A stretch of 64,000 nt of DNA from Prevotellaceae bacterium UBA2448 (GTDB lineage: Bacteria > Bacteroidota > Bacteroidia > Bacteroidales > Bacteroidaceae). How positions within the stretch are numbered: the first letter of the stretch is position 1; each line of letters begins with the position of its first letter. A program made the position numbers and the translations under genes. Of this stretch, positions 5,409-14,051 are shown one piece after another. The notes under the pieces were generated by a model. The model saw only the letters and a list, made by a program, of their open reading frames with translations, was not told the origin of the DNA and ran no database searches. The stretch spans positions 1 through 64,000 of the forward strand of contig DDQG01000019.1 of assembly GCA_002342585.1 (NCBI GenBank), in the 5' to 3' direction.

Positions 5409-7840
5409 AAGTATTAAAGTTTGGCGGAACATCCGTAGGTTCCGTAGAAAGCATTCTAAGCTTGAAGAAAATTGTTGAAGCAGAGGCTCAGAAGCAGCCT
5501 GTAGTAGTGGTCGTCAGTGCGTTATCTGGCATAACAGATAAGCTGATTGCCACCGCTCACATGGCTCAGGAGGGCAACAAGCAGTATCGCATGGAGTTCG
5601 ATGCTATGGTTGAGCGTCATCATCAGCTCATCGACAGCGTCGTAAGCAATATAGAGCGCCATGCAGACGTGATGCGTGCTGTCGATTCTCTATTTGAGCA
5701 GCTTAAAAGTATATATCATGGTGTCTATCTGATTCACGACCTGAGCGAAAAGACTCTCGATGCCATCGTAAGTTATGGTGAGCGTCTGAGTTCCAACATC
5801 GTTGCAAATATGTTCGAACAGGGTGTGAGGATGAACTCTCGCGACTTCATTCGTACGGAGCGCAAGGGGGGCAAGAATGTGCTCGACTCCGAACTGACAA
5901 ACCAATTGGTTCGTCAGCAATTCAAAACATTGCCACGCATCGCTGTGGTTCCTGGTTTCATCTCTCGCGATAAGGATAATGGCGAAACAACCAACCTCGG
6001 ACGTGGTGGTAGCGACTATACTGCAGCCATCATAGCTGCCGCCCTTAATGCTGAGGTGCTGGAGATTTGGACCGATGTGGACGGATTTATGACTGCCGAC
6101 CCACGCATTATCCAGTCTGCATACACCATCAACGAACTCAGCTATGTTGAGGCTATGGAACTTTGCAACTTTGGTGCAAAGGTAATCTATCCGCCTACAA
6201 TCTATCCGGTTTGTGTAAAGAACATACCTATCAAGGTAAAGAATACTTTCAACCCAGAACACCCAGGAACTCTCATCAAGGCTAAGATTGAAGATGATGA
6301 GAAACCAATCAAGGGTATCAGCAGCATCATGGGTTCTACACTCATCACAGTTACTGGTCTTTCGATGGTTGGTGTGATTGGTGTGAACCGTCGTATCTTC
6401 TCTGCCCTTGCCGACAACGGTATTTCTGTGTTTATGGTAAGTCAGGCATCATCAGAAAACTCTACTTCTATCGGTGTACGCGACGAAGATGCCAAGGAAG
6501 CTGTCAAAGTACTGAATGAAGAATTTGCCAAGGAAATAGAAACTGGTGCTATGTTCCCAATGAGCGAAGAGAGCGGTTTGGCTACTATCGCTATCGTTGG
6601 TGAAAACATGAAGCATACTCCAGGTATAGCAGGAAAACTTTTCGGAACTCTCGGACGCAGCGGTATCTCAGTTATCGCTTGTGCACAGGGAGCTTCTGAA
6701 ACAAACATATCATTCGTAGTTGAGGGTAAGGCTCTTCGCAAGGCTCTCAACGTACTTCACGATTCTTTCTTCCTTTCTGAATACAAGGAACTCAATATCT
6801 TCCTTTGTGGTATCGGTACTGTGGGTGGTATGCTTCTTGAGCAGATTCGCACTCAGCAGCAGATTCTCATGCAGAAGAAGCGTCTGAAACTAAACGTAGT
6901 AGGTATCTCCGATGTTGACAACTTCGTACAGGATCGTGAAGGAATCGATCTGAACGAATACGAGAAGCGTCTGCGTGCCGGCGAACCAGCAAATACAGAG
7001 AAGATGCTCAATGGCATCATCAATATGAACATATTCAACGCTGTATTTGTCGATTGTACTGCCAGCAAGCAGATTGCATCACTTTATCAGACTCTGCTCG
7101 AACACAATATCTCAATCGTTGCAGCTAACAAGATTGCGGCTTCAAGCGATTATGACAATTATGCCCGTCTGAAGCAGACTGCTCGCGATAAAGGTGTCTG
7201 GTATCGCTACGAAACTAACGTAGGTGCTGGTCTGCCTATCATTGGTACTATCAACGACCTCTGCAACTCTGGTGATAAGATTCTTAAGATTGAAGCTATC
7301 CTTTCAGGAACACTCAACTTCATCTTCAACGAAATAGCTGCCGACGTACCATTCTCAGAGACTGTCCGTCGTGCTAAGGAACAGCGTTATTCTGAACCAG
7401 ATCCACGTATCGACCTGAGTGGAACAGACGTAATCCGTAAACTCGTTATCCTTACTCGTGAGGCTGGTTATAAGGTAGAACAGGCTGATGTAGAGAAACA
7501 TCTCTTCGTGCCAGATGAGTATTTCGAGGGTAGCCTTGATGACTTCTGGAAACGTCTTCCAGAACTTGATGCCGACTTCGAAAAGCGTCGTCAGCGTCTT
7601 GAGGCAGAAGGAAAGCGTTGGCGTTTCGTTGCAACAATGGAAAACGGAAAGACCAGTGTGGCTCTGAAGGAAGTACCATCTGACCACCCATTCTATCCGC
7701 TCGAGGGTTCCAACAATATCGTTCTGCTCACAACAGAGCGTTATAAGGAATACCCAATGCTTATTCAGGGTTATGGTGCTGGTGCTGCTGTTACTGCCGC
7801 AGGTGTATTTGCCAATATCATGTCAATTGCCAACATTTAA
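5405..7840 (+). CDS. thrA: Bifunctional aspartokinase / homoserine dehydrogenase
   Basis: 811 aa. The aspartokinase domain opens with KFGGTSVGS (residues 4-12) and includes NLGRGGSDYTAA and EIWTDVDGFMTADPR. Two ACT-type regulatory segments follow (about 315-460), typically sensing threonine. The homoserine dehydrogenase domain begins near 468 with the nucleotide-binding GIGTVGGMLLEQ and carries ANKIAASSDY and SGTLNFIFNE. The enzyme catalyses the first and third steps from aspartate to threonine and methionine. It overlaps the upstream membrane-protein gene by 4 nt and is followed 9 nt later by apgM and then thrC, forming a threonine operon. Confidence 0.97.
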   Translation: MKVLKFGGTSVGSVESILSLKKIVEAEAQKQPVVVVVSALSGITDKLIATAHMAQEGNKQYRMEFDAMVERHHQLIDSVVSNIERHADVMRAVDSLFEQLKSIYHGVYLIHDLSEKTLDAIVSYGERLSSNIVANMFEQGVRMNSRDFIRTERKGGKNVLDSELTNQLVRQQFKTLPRIAVVPGFISRDKDNGETTNLGRGGSDYTAAIIAAALNAEVLEIWTDVDGFMTADPRIIQSAYTINELSYVEAMELCNFGAKVIYPPTIYPVCVKNIPIKVKNTFNPEHPGTLIKAKIEDDEKPIKGISSIMGSTLITVTGLSMVGVIGVNRRIFSALADNGISVFMVSQASSENSTSIGVRDEDAKEAVKVLNEEFAKEIETGAMFPMSEESGLATIAIVGENMKHTPGIAGKLFGTLGRSGISVIACAQGASETNISFVVEGKALRKALNVLHDSFFLSEYKELNIFLCGIGTVGGMLLEQIRTQQQILMQKKRLKLNVVGISDVDNFVQDREGIDLNEYEKRLRAGEPANTEKMLNGIINMNIFNAVFVDCTASKQIASLYQTLLEHNISIVAANKIAASSDYDNYARLKQTARDKGVWYRYETNVGAGLPIIGTINDLCNSGDKILKIEAILSGTLNFIFNEIAADVPFSETVRRAKEQRYSEPDPRIDLSGTDVIRKLVILTREAGYKVEQADVEKHLFVPDEYFEGSLDDFWKRLPELDADFEKRRQRLEAEGKRWRFVATMENGKTSVALKEVPSDHPFYPLEGSNNIVLLTTERYKEYPMLIQGYGAGAAVTAAGVFANIMSIANI

Positions 7841-7849
7841 TCAGATAAG

Positions 7850-9151
7850 GTGAAACACATCATTATTTTAGGCGATGGAATGGCCGATTGGCCTATCGAG
7901 TCGCTTGGAAACAAAACCATACTTCAGTATGCCCACACTCCTTATATGGATATGTTGGCACGCATGGGACGCACAGGTATGCTAAAGACTGTGCAGGATG
8001 GGTTCCATCCTGGCAGCGAAGTAGCCAATAGTGCAATCCTTGGGTATGACCAGAATGAGGTGTATGAGGGACGTGGACCACTCGAAGCAGCCAGTATCGG
8101 AGTAGATTTGGCTTCTGACGATATGGCTATTCGCTGCAATATCATATGCATCGAAGGCGACCACATCAAGAATCACTCGTGTGGACGTCTGGAGACATCT
8201 GAGGCCGATGTGCTGATAAAGTATCTTCAGCAACACCTTGCAACCGACAAGGATATTATTGCCAAGTATGGTGATGTGGTTCATTTCTATACCGGCATTC
8301 AGTATCGTCATCTTTTGGTCATCAATGGCGGTAGCAAGTATATTAAATGTACTCCACCTCATGATGTGCCGATGAAACCGTGGCGTCCTCTGCTCGTTCA
8401 ACCCGATTTGGAAGCTGAGAAGAAAAGTGGAAAGAACACACGACTCTCTGCTCAGCAGACAGCCGACCTGATAAATGAACTGATTGTAAAGTCGCAGCAG
8501 TTGCTCGCTGCCCATCCTTTCAACCAACAGCGTATCGCTGAGGGAAAAGATCCAGCAAACAGCATCTGGCCTTGGGCTGGTGGATATCGTCCTCATATGG
8601 TACCGCTTACTCAGACTTTCCCACAAATCCGTCGTGGAGCAGTCATTACAGCTGTCGATTTGATTCGCGGTATCGGTTCGTTGGCCGGTCTTCGTGTCAT
8701 AAACGTACCTGGTGCCACCGGACTCTACGACACCAACTACGAGGGGAAGGCTCAGGCTGCTATCGATGCTCTAAAGACCGATGACTTCGTATATCTTCAC
8801 ATAGAAGCATCAGATGAGGCTGGTCATGAAGGCGATCGTGATCTTAAGATAAAAACGGTTGAATATCTCGACCAACGTGCCATAAAACCTATCTATGAGG
8901 CTGTGAAGGACTGGGGACGTAAAGGTACTGCAACAGAGTCGATGGAACCTGTATGCATCGCTGTCCTGCCCGACCATCCTACACCTGTGGCTCATCGTAC
9001 CCACACCAACGAACCTATTCCGTTCCTTATCTATGCCCCTGACATTGAAGCTGATGGGGTACAGACATTCGACGAGGACAGTTGTCGCCAGGGTGTTTAT
9101 GGAACATTGGAAAAAGACGGATTCATCCGTGCACTTATGGAAATAAAATAA
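7850..9151 (+). CDS. apgM: ApgM-type phosphoglycerate-mutase family protein, possible homoserine kinase
   Basis: 433 aa, starting at GTG (KHIIILGDGMADWP follows). It is an alkaline-phosphatase-superfamily metalloenzyme: the N-terminal GDGMADWP and PGSEVANSAILGYD hold the metal ligand and nucleophilic Ser regions, and EASDEAGHEGD, PDHPTPVAHRTHTNEP complete the metal site. By similarity it is a cofactor-independent, archaeal-type phosphoglycerate mutase. Its position between thrA and thrC, with no GHMP-type thrB in the window, suggests it supplies O-phosphohomoserine; such family members have been proposed as homoserine kinases in Bacteroidota. Family call strong, substrate inferred. Confidence 0.85.
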   Translation: MKHIIILGDGMADWPIESLGNKTILQYAHTPYMDMLARMGRTGMLKTVQDGFHPGSEVANSAILGYDQNEVYEGRGPLEAASIGVDLASDDMAIRCNIICIEGDHIKNHSCGRLETSEADVLIKYLQQHLATDKDIIAKYGDVVHFYTGIQYRHLLVINGGSKYIKCTPPHDVPMKPWRPLLVQPDLEAEKKSGKNTRLSAQQTADLINELIVKSQQLLAAHPFNQQRIAEGKDPANSIWPWAGGYRPHMVPLTQTFPQIRRGAVITAVDLIRGIGSLAGLRVINVPGATGLYDTNYEGKAQAAIDALKTDDFVYLHIEASDEAGHEGDRDLKIKTVEYLDQRAIKPIYEAVKDWGRKGTATESMEPVCIAVLPDHPTPVAHRTHTNEPIPFLIYAPDIEADGVQTFDEDSCRQGVYGTLEKDGFIRALMEIK

Positions 9152-9158
9152 CAAGAAA

Positions 9159-10466
9159 ATGAAATATTACAGTACAAATGGTAAGGCTCCCATAGCTACT
9201 TTGGAGAAAGCCGTAGTGAAAGGACTGGCCGAAGATAAGGGACTCTATATGCCTGAGCGTATCAAACCGCTGCCAAAGGATTTCTTCGATAACATCGATA
9301 AGATGTCTTTTCAGGAGATAGCCTACACAGTTGCTGATGCTTTCTTCGGCGAAGACGTCGATGCAGCTTCACTCAAGCAGATTGTTTACGACACATTGGC
9401 CTTCGACTGCCCTTGTGTAAAGGTAACCGACACGATTTACTCGCTCGAACTTTTCCACGGTCCCACACTTGCATTCAAGGATGTAGGTGCCCGCTTTATG
9501 GCTCGTCTGCTTCAATATTTCCTGAAGAAAGAGGGTGAGGGGGCTCAGGTTAATGTGCTCGTAGCAACTAGTGGCGATACAGGTTCTGCTGTAGCAAACG
9601 GTTTCCTTGGTGTCGATGGAATCCATGTTTATGTTCTCTATCCTAAGGGTAAGGTAAGTCCTATTCAGGAATGTCAGTTTACAACTCTCGGTCAGAATAT
9701 TACAGCTGTAGAAGTAGATGGAGTCTTCGACGATTGTCAGGCTCTTGTGAAGAATGCCTTCATGGACGAAGAACTAAACCATCACATGAAACTGACTAGT
9801 GCCAACTCCATCAATGTAGCTCGTTTCCTCCCTCAGGCATTCTATTATTTCTATGCTTATGCACAGATGAAAAAGCTGGGAAAAGCCGATGAAATGGTTG
9901 TTTGTGTTCCGTCTGGCAACTTCGGCAATATCTGTTCTGCACTCTTCGGAAAACGAATGGGACTGCCTGTAAAGCGATTTATAGCTGCCAATAATGCTAA
10001 CGACATTTTCTTCAAATATCTGCAGACAGGAAAGTACGAACCGAAACCATCTGTACAGACTATTGCCAACGCAATGGATGTGGGCGATCCGTCAAACTTT
10101 GCCCGTGTCTATGACCTCTACGGCAAGAGTCACGAAGCTATCTGCAACGACATTAGCGGAGCAACATATTCCGACGAGCAGATAGCAGATACCATTCGTG
10201 AAGTAAAGCAGCAGACAGGATATGTATGCGATCCTCACGGAGCTTGCGGTTATCGTGCTCTTAAAGAGGGACTTCGTCCAGGTGAAACGGGTGTGTTCCT
10301 CGAAACAGCCCATCCTGCTAAGTTTAAGGATACTGTCGATCGTATTCTCTCTGCCGACATAGCTATACCTGCTAAACTGCAGGCTTTCATGAAGGGCGAA
10401 AAACAAAGCGTGCCTATGACTAAGGACTTCGCTGCGTTCAAGTCGTTCCTTATGAAGCAACCATAA
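9159..10466 (+). CDS. thrC: Threonine synthase
   Basis: 435 aa, a PLP enzyme converting O-phosphohomoserine to threonine. The N-terminus KYYSTNGKAP and LEKAVVKGLAEDKGLYMP are typical of the long threonine synthases. FHGPTLAFKDVGARFMARLL carries the PLP lysine (about Lys107), SGDTGSAVANGF binds phosphate, and VPSGNFGNICSALFGKRMG is conserved. It starts 7 nt after apgM and closes the thr pathway block; the downstream HD-domain gene begins 15 nt later and is probably co-transcribed. Confidence 0.97.
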   Translation: MKYYSTNGKAPIATLEKAVVKGLAEDKGLYMPERIKPLPKDFFDNIDKMSFQEIAYTVADAFFGEDVDAASLKQIVYDTLAFDCPCVKVTDTIYSLELFHGPTLAFKDVGARFMARLLQYFLKKEGEGAQVNVLVATSGDTGSAVANGFLGVDGIHVYVLYPKGKVSPIQECQFTTLGQNITAVEVDGVFDDCQALVKNAFMDEELNHHMKLTSANSINVARFLPQAFYYFYAYAQMKKLGKADEMVVCVPSGNFGNICSALFGKRMGLPVKRFIAANNANDIFFKYLQTGKYEPKPSVQTIANAMDVGDPSNFARVYDLYGKSHEAICNDISGATYSDEQIADTIREVKQQTGYVCDPHGACGYRALKEGLRPGETGVFLETAHPAKFKDTVDRILSADIAIPAKLQAFMKGEKQSVPMTKDFAAFKSFLMKQP

Positions 10467-10481
10467 TAAAACAATATCTTC

Positions 10482-12545
10482 ATGGCAACTAAACAACAGA
10501 AGCGTGAACAGATACACAAGTTCGCATTGAAGGCAGCACTCGTGCTTGTCTCCACATTCGTTACCGTGTTTTTCTTGCCTCGTAGTGGTAAGTTCTCCTA
10601 CGAATATTCGGTTGATAAACCCTGGCGCTATGGTCAACTCATCGCCACATTCAAATTCCCCATCTATAAGGATGATGCTGTGGTAAAGCATGAGCGCGAT
10701 AGTGTCCTTCGACGTTTTCAGCCTTATTTCAATCTTGATGAAGAAGAGGAGAAGAAGATGTTGAAGAATCTATACACTACAAAACTCGATGAGTGGAAGT
10801 TCCAGAATGCCAGTCTTTACGTAAAGCATATTGCAGAGATGCTCGTAGAGATATATGGCAAAGGAGTCATCTCCTCCGATGAGTACGATAAACTCACCGC
10901 CAGCGGTATCAAAGCCATTCGTATCGTCAAGAATAACGAGGCTCAAGTGGTTCCGCTTTCTCAAGTTTATACTACCCGTTCTGCCTACGAACATATAATG
11001 AAGAGTGACTCAGTTGGTTATTCGAAGGTGGTAATGCAACGACTCAATCTTTTCGAATTGCTTGTTGCCAATCTTAAATACGATAAAGTAAAATCTGATA
11101 ACACAAAGAACGACCTTCTCTCGAGTGTATCGCTTGCCAGCGGTATTGTTCAGAGTGGTCAGAAGATTATCGACCGCGGTGAAATCGTTACTCGTGAGAC
11201 GTATAATATTCTCCGTTCCTACGAGCGTGAAGTAGACAAACATGTTACTTCTGAGGAAAACATCCCTTATTTGCTCATTGCCCAAACGGTGTTCGTATTC
11301 TGCCTTCTCGTTATCCTTATCAGTTATTTGGGACTATTCAGAAACGACTACTTTGACAAAATTCGTTCCGTAGTCCTTCTCTTCGTACTTTTGGTATTCT
11401 TTAGCGTGATAGCCAGCATCATGGTTTCGCATAAGTTCATGCATATCTTTATGCTTCCATGCACCATGTTGCCTATCATCATCCGTGTGTTCATGGACAG
11501 CCGTACGGCGTTTATGTTCCATTGTGCCACAGTAGCCATCATATCGCTTACGCTCAGTTCCCCATACGAATTTCTGCTTTTGCAACTCCTCTCTGGTATG
11601 ATAGCCATTCAGACCATGCGAGAACTCTCACAGCGTTCACAGATTATTCGTACTGCCTTCATCATCCTTCTTTCCTACTGCATCTTCTATGCCGCTTACG
11701 AAGTGATTCTCGAAGGCGACATCATGAAGATTGACACCCATCCGTTCGTTTATTTCTTCATAAACTGCGTTCTGCTGCTCTTTACCTATCCGTTGCTCTA
11801 CCTTCTCGAAAAGGGATTCGGATTCATCTCCGACGTAACCCTTGTCGAACTCTCCAATAACAACAACCCTCTCCTGCAACACATGTCGGAAATTGCTCCT
11901 GGCACCTTCCAACACTCTATGCAGGTGGCAAACCTCGCCAGCGAAGTGGCACGTAAAATTGGTGCAAGAGCCCAACTCGTACGTACTGGAGCACTCTATC
12001 ACGACATAGGTAAGACTGAACGCCCTGTATTCTTCACGGAGAACCAAAGTGGTATTTCTCCTCATAAACATCTTACCCCTCAAAAGTCGGCAGAAGTGAT
12101 TATTGCTCACGTAGCAAACGGACTCGCCCTCGCCAATAAGAATAATCTCCCCGACAGCATCAAGCGATTCATCGCTACCCATCATGGTACGGGAATGGCG
12201 AAGTACTTCTACATTACATATAAGAATGAACATCCAGACGAGGAAATAGACACATCTCTCTTCACCTATCCAGGTCCCAACCCTGCTACAAAGGAAGAGG
12301 CAATACTTATGATGGCAGACTCTGTTGAGGCTGCATCGCGATCCCTTCCTGAATATACTGAAGAGAGCATATCTAATCTGGTTGATAAGATTATCGACGG
12401 ACAGGTTGCAGACGGATTCTTCCGCGAGTGCGACATCACTTTCCGCGATATAGAAACTGCAAAGGATGTACTCAAGGAAAAACTGACAACTATCTATCAC
12501 ACTCGTATCAGTTATCCGGAACTCAACGACTTCGCAACTGTATAA
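10482..12545 (+). CDS. 7TM-HD membrane phosphodiesterase, PgpH type (cyclic-di-AMP)
   Basis: 687 aa. One N-terminal transmembrane helix (about 17-33) is followed by an extracytoplasmic 7TM-HDED region to about 265, then a cluster of membrane helices (about 265-445) and a cytoplasmic HD domain. The HD motif is complete: TFQHSMQVANLASEVARKIG with metal His near 477, YHDIGKTERP with HD near 506-507, and FIATHHGTGMAKYFY. PgpH-family proteins hydrolyse cyclic-di-AMP. Co-transcription with the threonine genes is suggested by the 15-nt spacing, though no functional link is evident. A strong bidirectional terminator follows. Confidence 0.88.
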   Translation: MATKQQKREQIHKFALKAALVLVSTFVTVFFLPRSGKFSYEYSVDKPWRYGQLIATFKFPIYKDDAVVKHERDSVLRRFQPYFNLDEEEEKKMLKNLYTTKLDEWKFQNASLYVKHIAEMLVEIYGKGVISSDEYDKLTASGIKAIRIVKNNEAQVVPLSQVYTTRSAYEHIMKSDSVGYSKVVMQRLNLFELLVANLKYDKVKSDNTKNDLLSSVSLASGIVQSGQKIIDRGEIVTRETYNILRSYEREVDKHVTSEENIPYLLIAQTVFVFCLLVILISYLGLFRNDYFDKIRSVVLLFVLLVFFSVIASIMVSHKFMHIFMLPCTMLPIIIRVFMDSRTAFMFHCATVAIISLTLSSPYEFLLLQLLSGMIAIQTMRELSQRSQIIRTAFIILLSYCIFYAAYEVILEGDIMKIDTHPFVYFFINCVLLLFTYPLLYLLEKGFGFISDVTLVELSNNNNPLLQHMSEIAPGTFQHSMQVANLASEVARKIGARAQLVRTGALYHDIGKTERPVFFTENQSGISPHKHLTPQKSAEVIIAHVANGLALANKNNLPDSIKRFIATHHGTGMAKYFYITYKNEHPDEEIDTSLFTYPGPNPATKEEAILMMADSVEAASRSLPEYTEESISNLVDKIIDGQVADGFFRECDITFRDIETAKDVLKEKLTTIYHTRISYPELNDFATV

Positions 12546-12569
12546 TCTCTGATTCTTGATAGAAACAAA

Positions 12570-12604
12570 AAATCGCTAACTGTCTAACAGCTAGCGATTT
12601 TCTT
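12570..12604. terminator. Bidirectional terminator between the HD gene and tRNA-Phe
   Basis: AAATCGCTA ... TAGCGATTT (12570-12600) with an inner CTGT/ACAG stem. It has T-rich flanks on both strands, so it can serve the plus-strand HD gene and the minus-strand tRNA. Confidence 0.85.
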
Positions 12605-12606
12605 TG

Positions 12607-12679
12607 TGGTACCACCAGGATTCGAACCGGGGACACACGGATTTTCAGTCCGATGCTCTACCAACTGAGCTATGGCACC
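12607..12679 (-). tRNA. tRNA-Phe (GAA)
   Basis: 73 nt cloverleaf. The acceptor GGTGCCA pairs with TGGTACC, followed by A73; the anticodon loop is CTGAAAA, giving GAA; the T-arm is GGTTCGAATCC. CCA is not encoded (CAA follows). Confidence 0.96.
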
Positions 12680-12696
12680 ATCGTTGTTTGCGGGTG

Positions 12697-12727
12697 CAAA
12701 GGTATGAATAATTGTGTAATTGCCAAA
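12697..12727 (-). promoter_or_regulatory. tRNA-Phe promoter
   Basis: Minus-strand TTTG (12724-12727), 19-nt spacer, TACCTTTG (12697-12704) followed by CACCCGC. The 15-nt core TACCTTTGCACCCGC is identical at the promoters near 22580, 36157 and 56965. Confidence 0.85.
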
Positions 12728-12774
12728 ATAAATTACAGAGAAAATTCAAGTATGCTATAATTTTTGCAATTTTG

Positions 12775-12805
12775 TTGCTTGTTTTTCATATTTTATGTAT
12801 TTTTG
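12775..12805 (+). promoter_or_regulatory. Promoter of the RND efflux operon
   Basis: TTG (12775-12777), 20-nt spacer, TATTTTTG (12798-12805). It sits about 100 nt upstream of the adaptor gene, leaving a long AT-rich leader. Confidence 0.65.
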
Positions 12806-12904
12806 CCCTGTTTAGAGAATAGTTAAATTCTTAACATCTATTTATTTCTCCATAATTCATAGAATACCTGTGAAAATAAAATTAAACTATATACATTTAT
12901 AATT

Positions 12905-14032
12905 ATGAAAATCAAAACACTAAAGACATGGGCCATGATTGTGGCTGCTGTGCCTGTCGGGTTCACTTCGTGTAACCTTGACATTCCACAAGAGATTCCA
13001 TCTTCGTATGAAACGATGGTAGTAGAAAAATCCGACATCACTCTTCCTCTCAAGTTTAGTGCCAGGATGAAGGGTAAGACCGATGTAACCATCACTCCTC
13101 AGGTGAGTGGTCAGCTGATGCAGATATGTGTCGTTGAAGGAGAAAAGGTGCAGAAGGGGCAGACTCTTTTCATTATTGACTCTCGTAATGCACAGTTGGA
13201 ACTCGAAGCAGCACAGGCAAACTATGAAGCTGCAGTAGCAAGAGAGAGCAGTGCAAAACTCGAGTACGAATCTAACAAAAACCTCTATGAGAAGAATATC
13301 GTAAGTAGCTACATGCTCGACAACTCACTCAACTCTTATCGTCAGGCTTCGGCAGCTGTGGCTCAGGCTCGTGCTTCTGTGAACCGTGCTAAGGTGAACC
13401 TCGGTTTCTGTACCGTGACAGCACCTGTAGCGGGTCTTATTGGTGAAATTCCTGTTCGTACTGGCGACCAGGTGTCTCCTATGGTAGAGCTGACCATCTT
13501 GAGTGGCAACACCAACATGACTGCTGAGTTTTCTGTTACCGAATCTGTCATAGAGGCAATGGTGCAGGCAGGCAAGGATGGTGTCAATGTTGATGAGGTT
13601 ATCTCAAAGTTGCCTCCTGTAACCTTCATGATGAAGAACGGTACTGAATATCCACACAAGGGTAAGGTAGTCAGCCTCACTGGTGTAGTTAATGCTACTA
13701 CAGGTTCGTTGACCAGTAAGGTGTCGTTCCCTAACCCTGAAGGTCATCTCTATTCAGGCATTCAGGGAACTGTCGTCATTCCTATTGCAGAAAAAGATGT
13801 TATGATTATTCCACAAAATGCTGTTGTGCGTCTGCAGGACAAGTCATTGGTGTATAAGGTGAATGCTGACAGCACAGCTACTGCTGTTGATGTGACTACC
13901 GAGGATACTGGCAATGGTAAGGACTTCATCGTAACCAGCGGTCTTAATGTAGGTGATAAGATTGTAACTATCGGTGCCAACAACGTGACAGAGGGTATGA
14001 GAGTTCTGTATCCAAAAGAAGAGAAGAAGTAA
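12905..14032 (+). CDS. RND efflux periplasmic adaptor (membrane fusion lipoprotein)
   Basis: 375 aa lipoprotein: the signal peptide ends in a lipobox GFTSC (Cys23). The biotinyl-lipoyl halves are visible as VTITPQVSGQLMQICVVEGE-KVQKGQTLF (about 58-90) and ATAPVAG-type VTAPVAGLIGEIPVRTGDQV (about 170-190), separated by an alpha-hairpin rich in Ala/Glu. A beta-barrel and membrane-proximal domain follow. It joins the inner-membrane pump to the outer-membrane channel. First gene of a three-gene operon; the pump starts 19 nt later. The substrate cannot be read from sequence. Confidence 0.93.
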   Translation: MKIKTLKTWAMIVAAVPVGFTSCNLDIPQEIPSSYETMVVEKSDITLPLKFSARMKGKTDVTITPQVSGQLMQICVVEGEKVQKGQTLFIIDSRNAQLELEAAQANYEAAVARESSAKLEYESNKNLYEKNIVSSYMLDNSLNSYRQASAAVAQARASVNRAKVNLGFCTVTAPVAGLIGEIPVRTGDQVSPMVELTILSGNTNMTAEFSVTESVIEAMVQAGKDGVNVDEVISKLPPVTFMMKNGTEYPHKGKVVSLTGVVNATTGSLTSKVSFPNPEGHLYSGIQGTVVIPIAEKDVMIIPQNAVVRLQDKSLVYKVNADSTATAVDVTTEDTGNGKDFIVTSGLNVGDKIVTIGANNVTEGMRVLYPKEEKK

Positions 14033-14051
14033 GTCGAAAACAGGAAGAACT

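Noticed and set aside
11637..12500. 287-aa open frame antisense to the HD-domain gene
   Set aside because: It lies opposite the conserved HD domain and has no start context or recognisable family.
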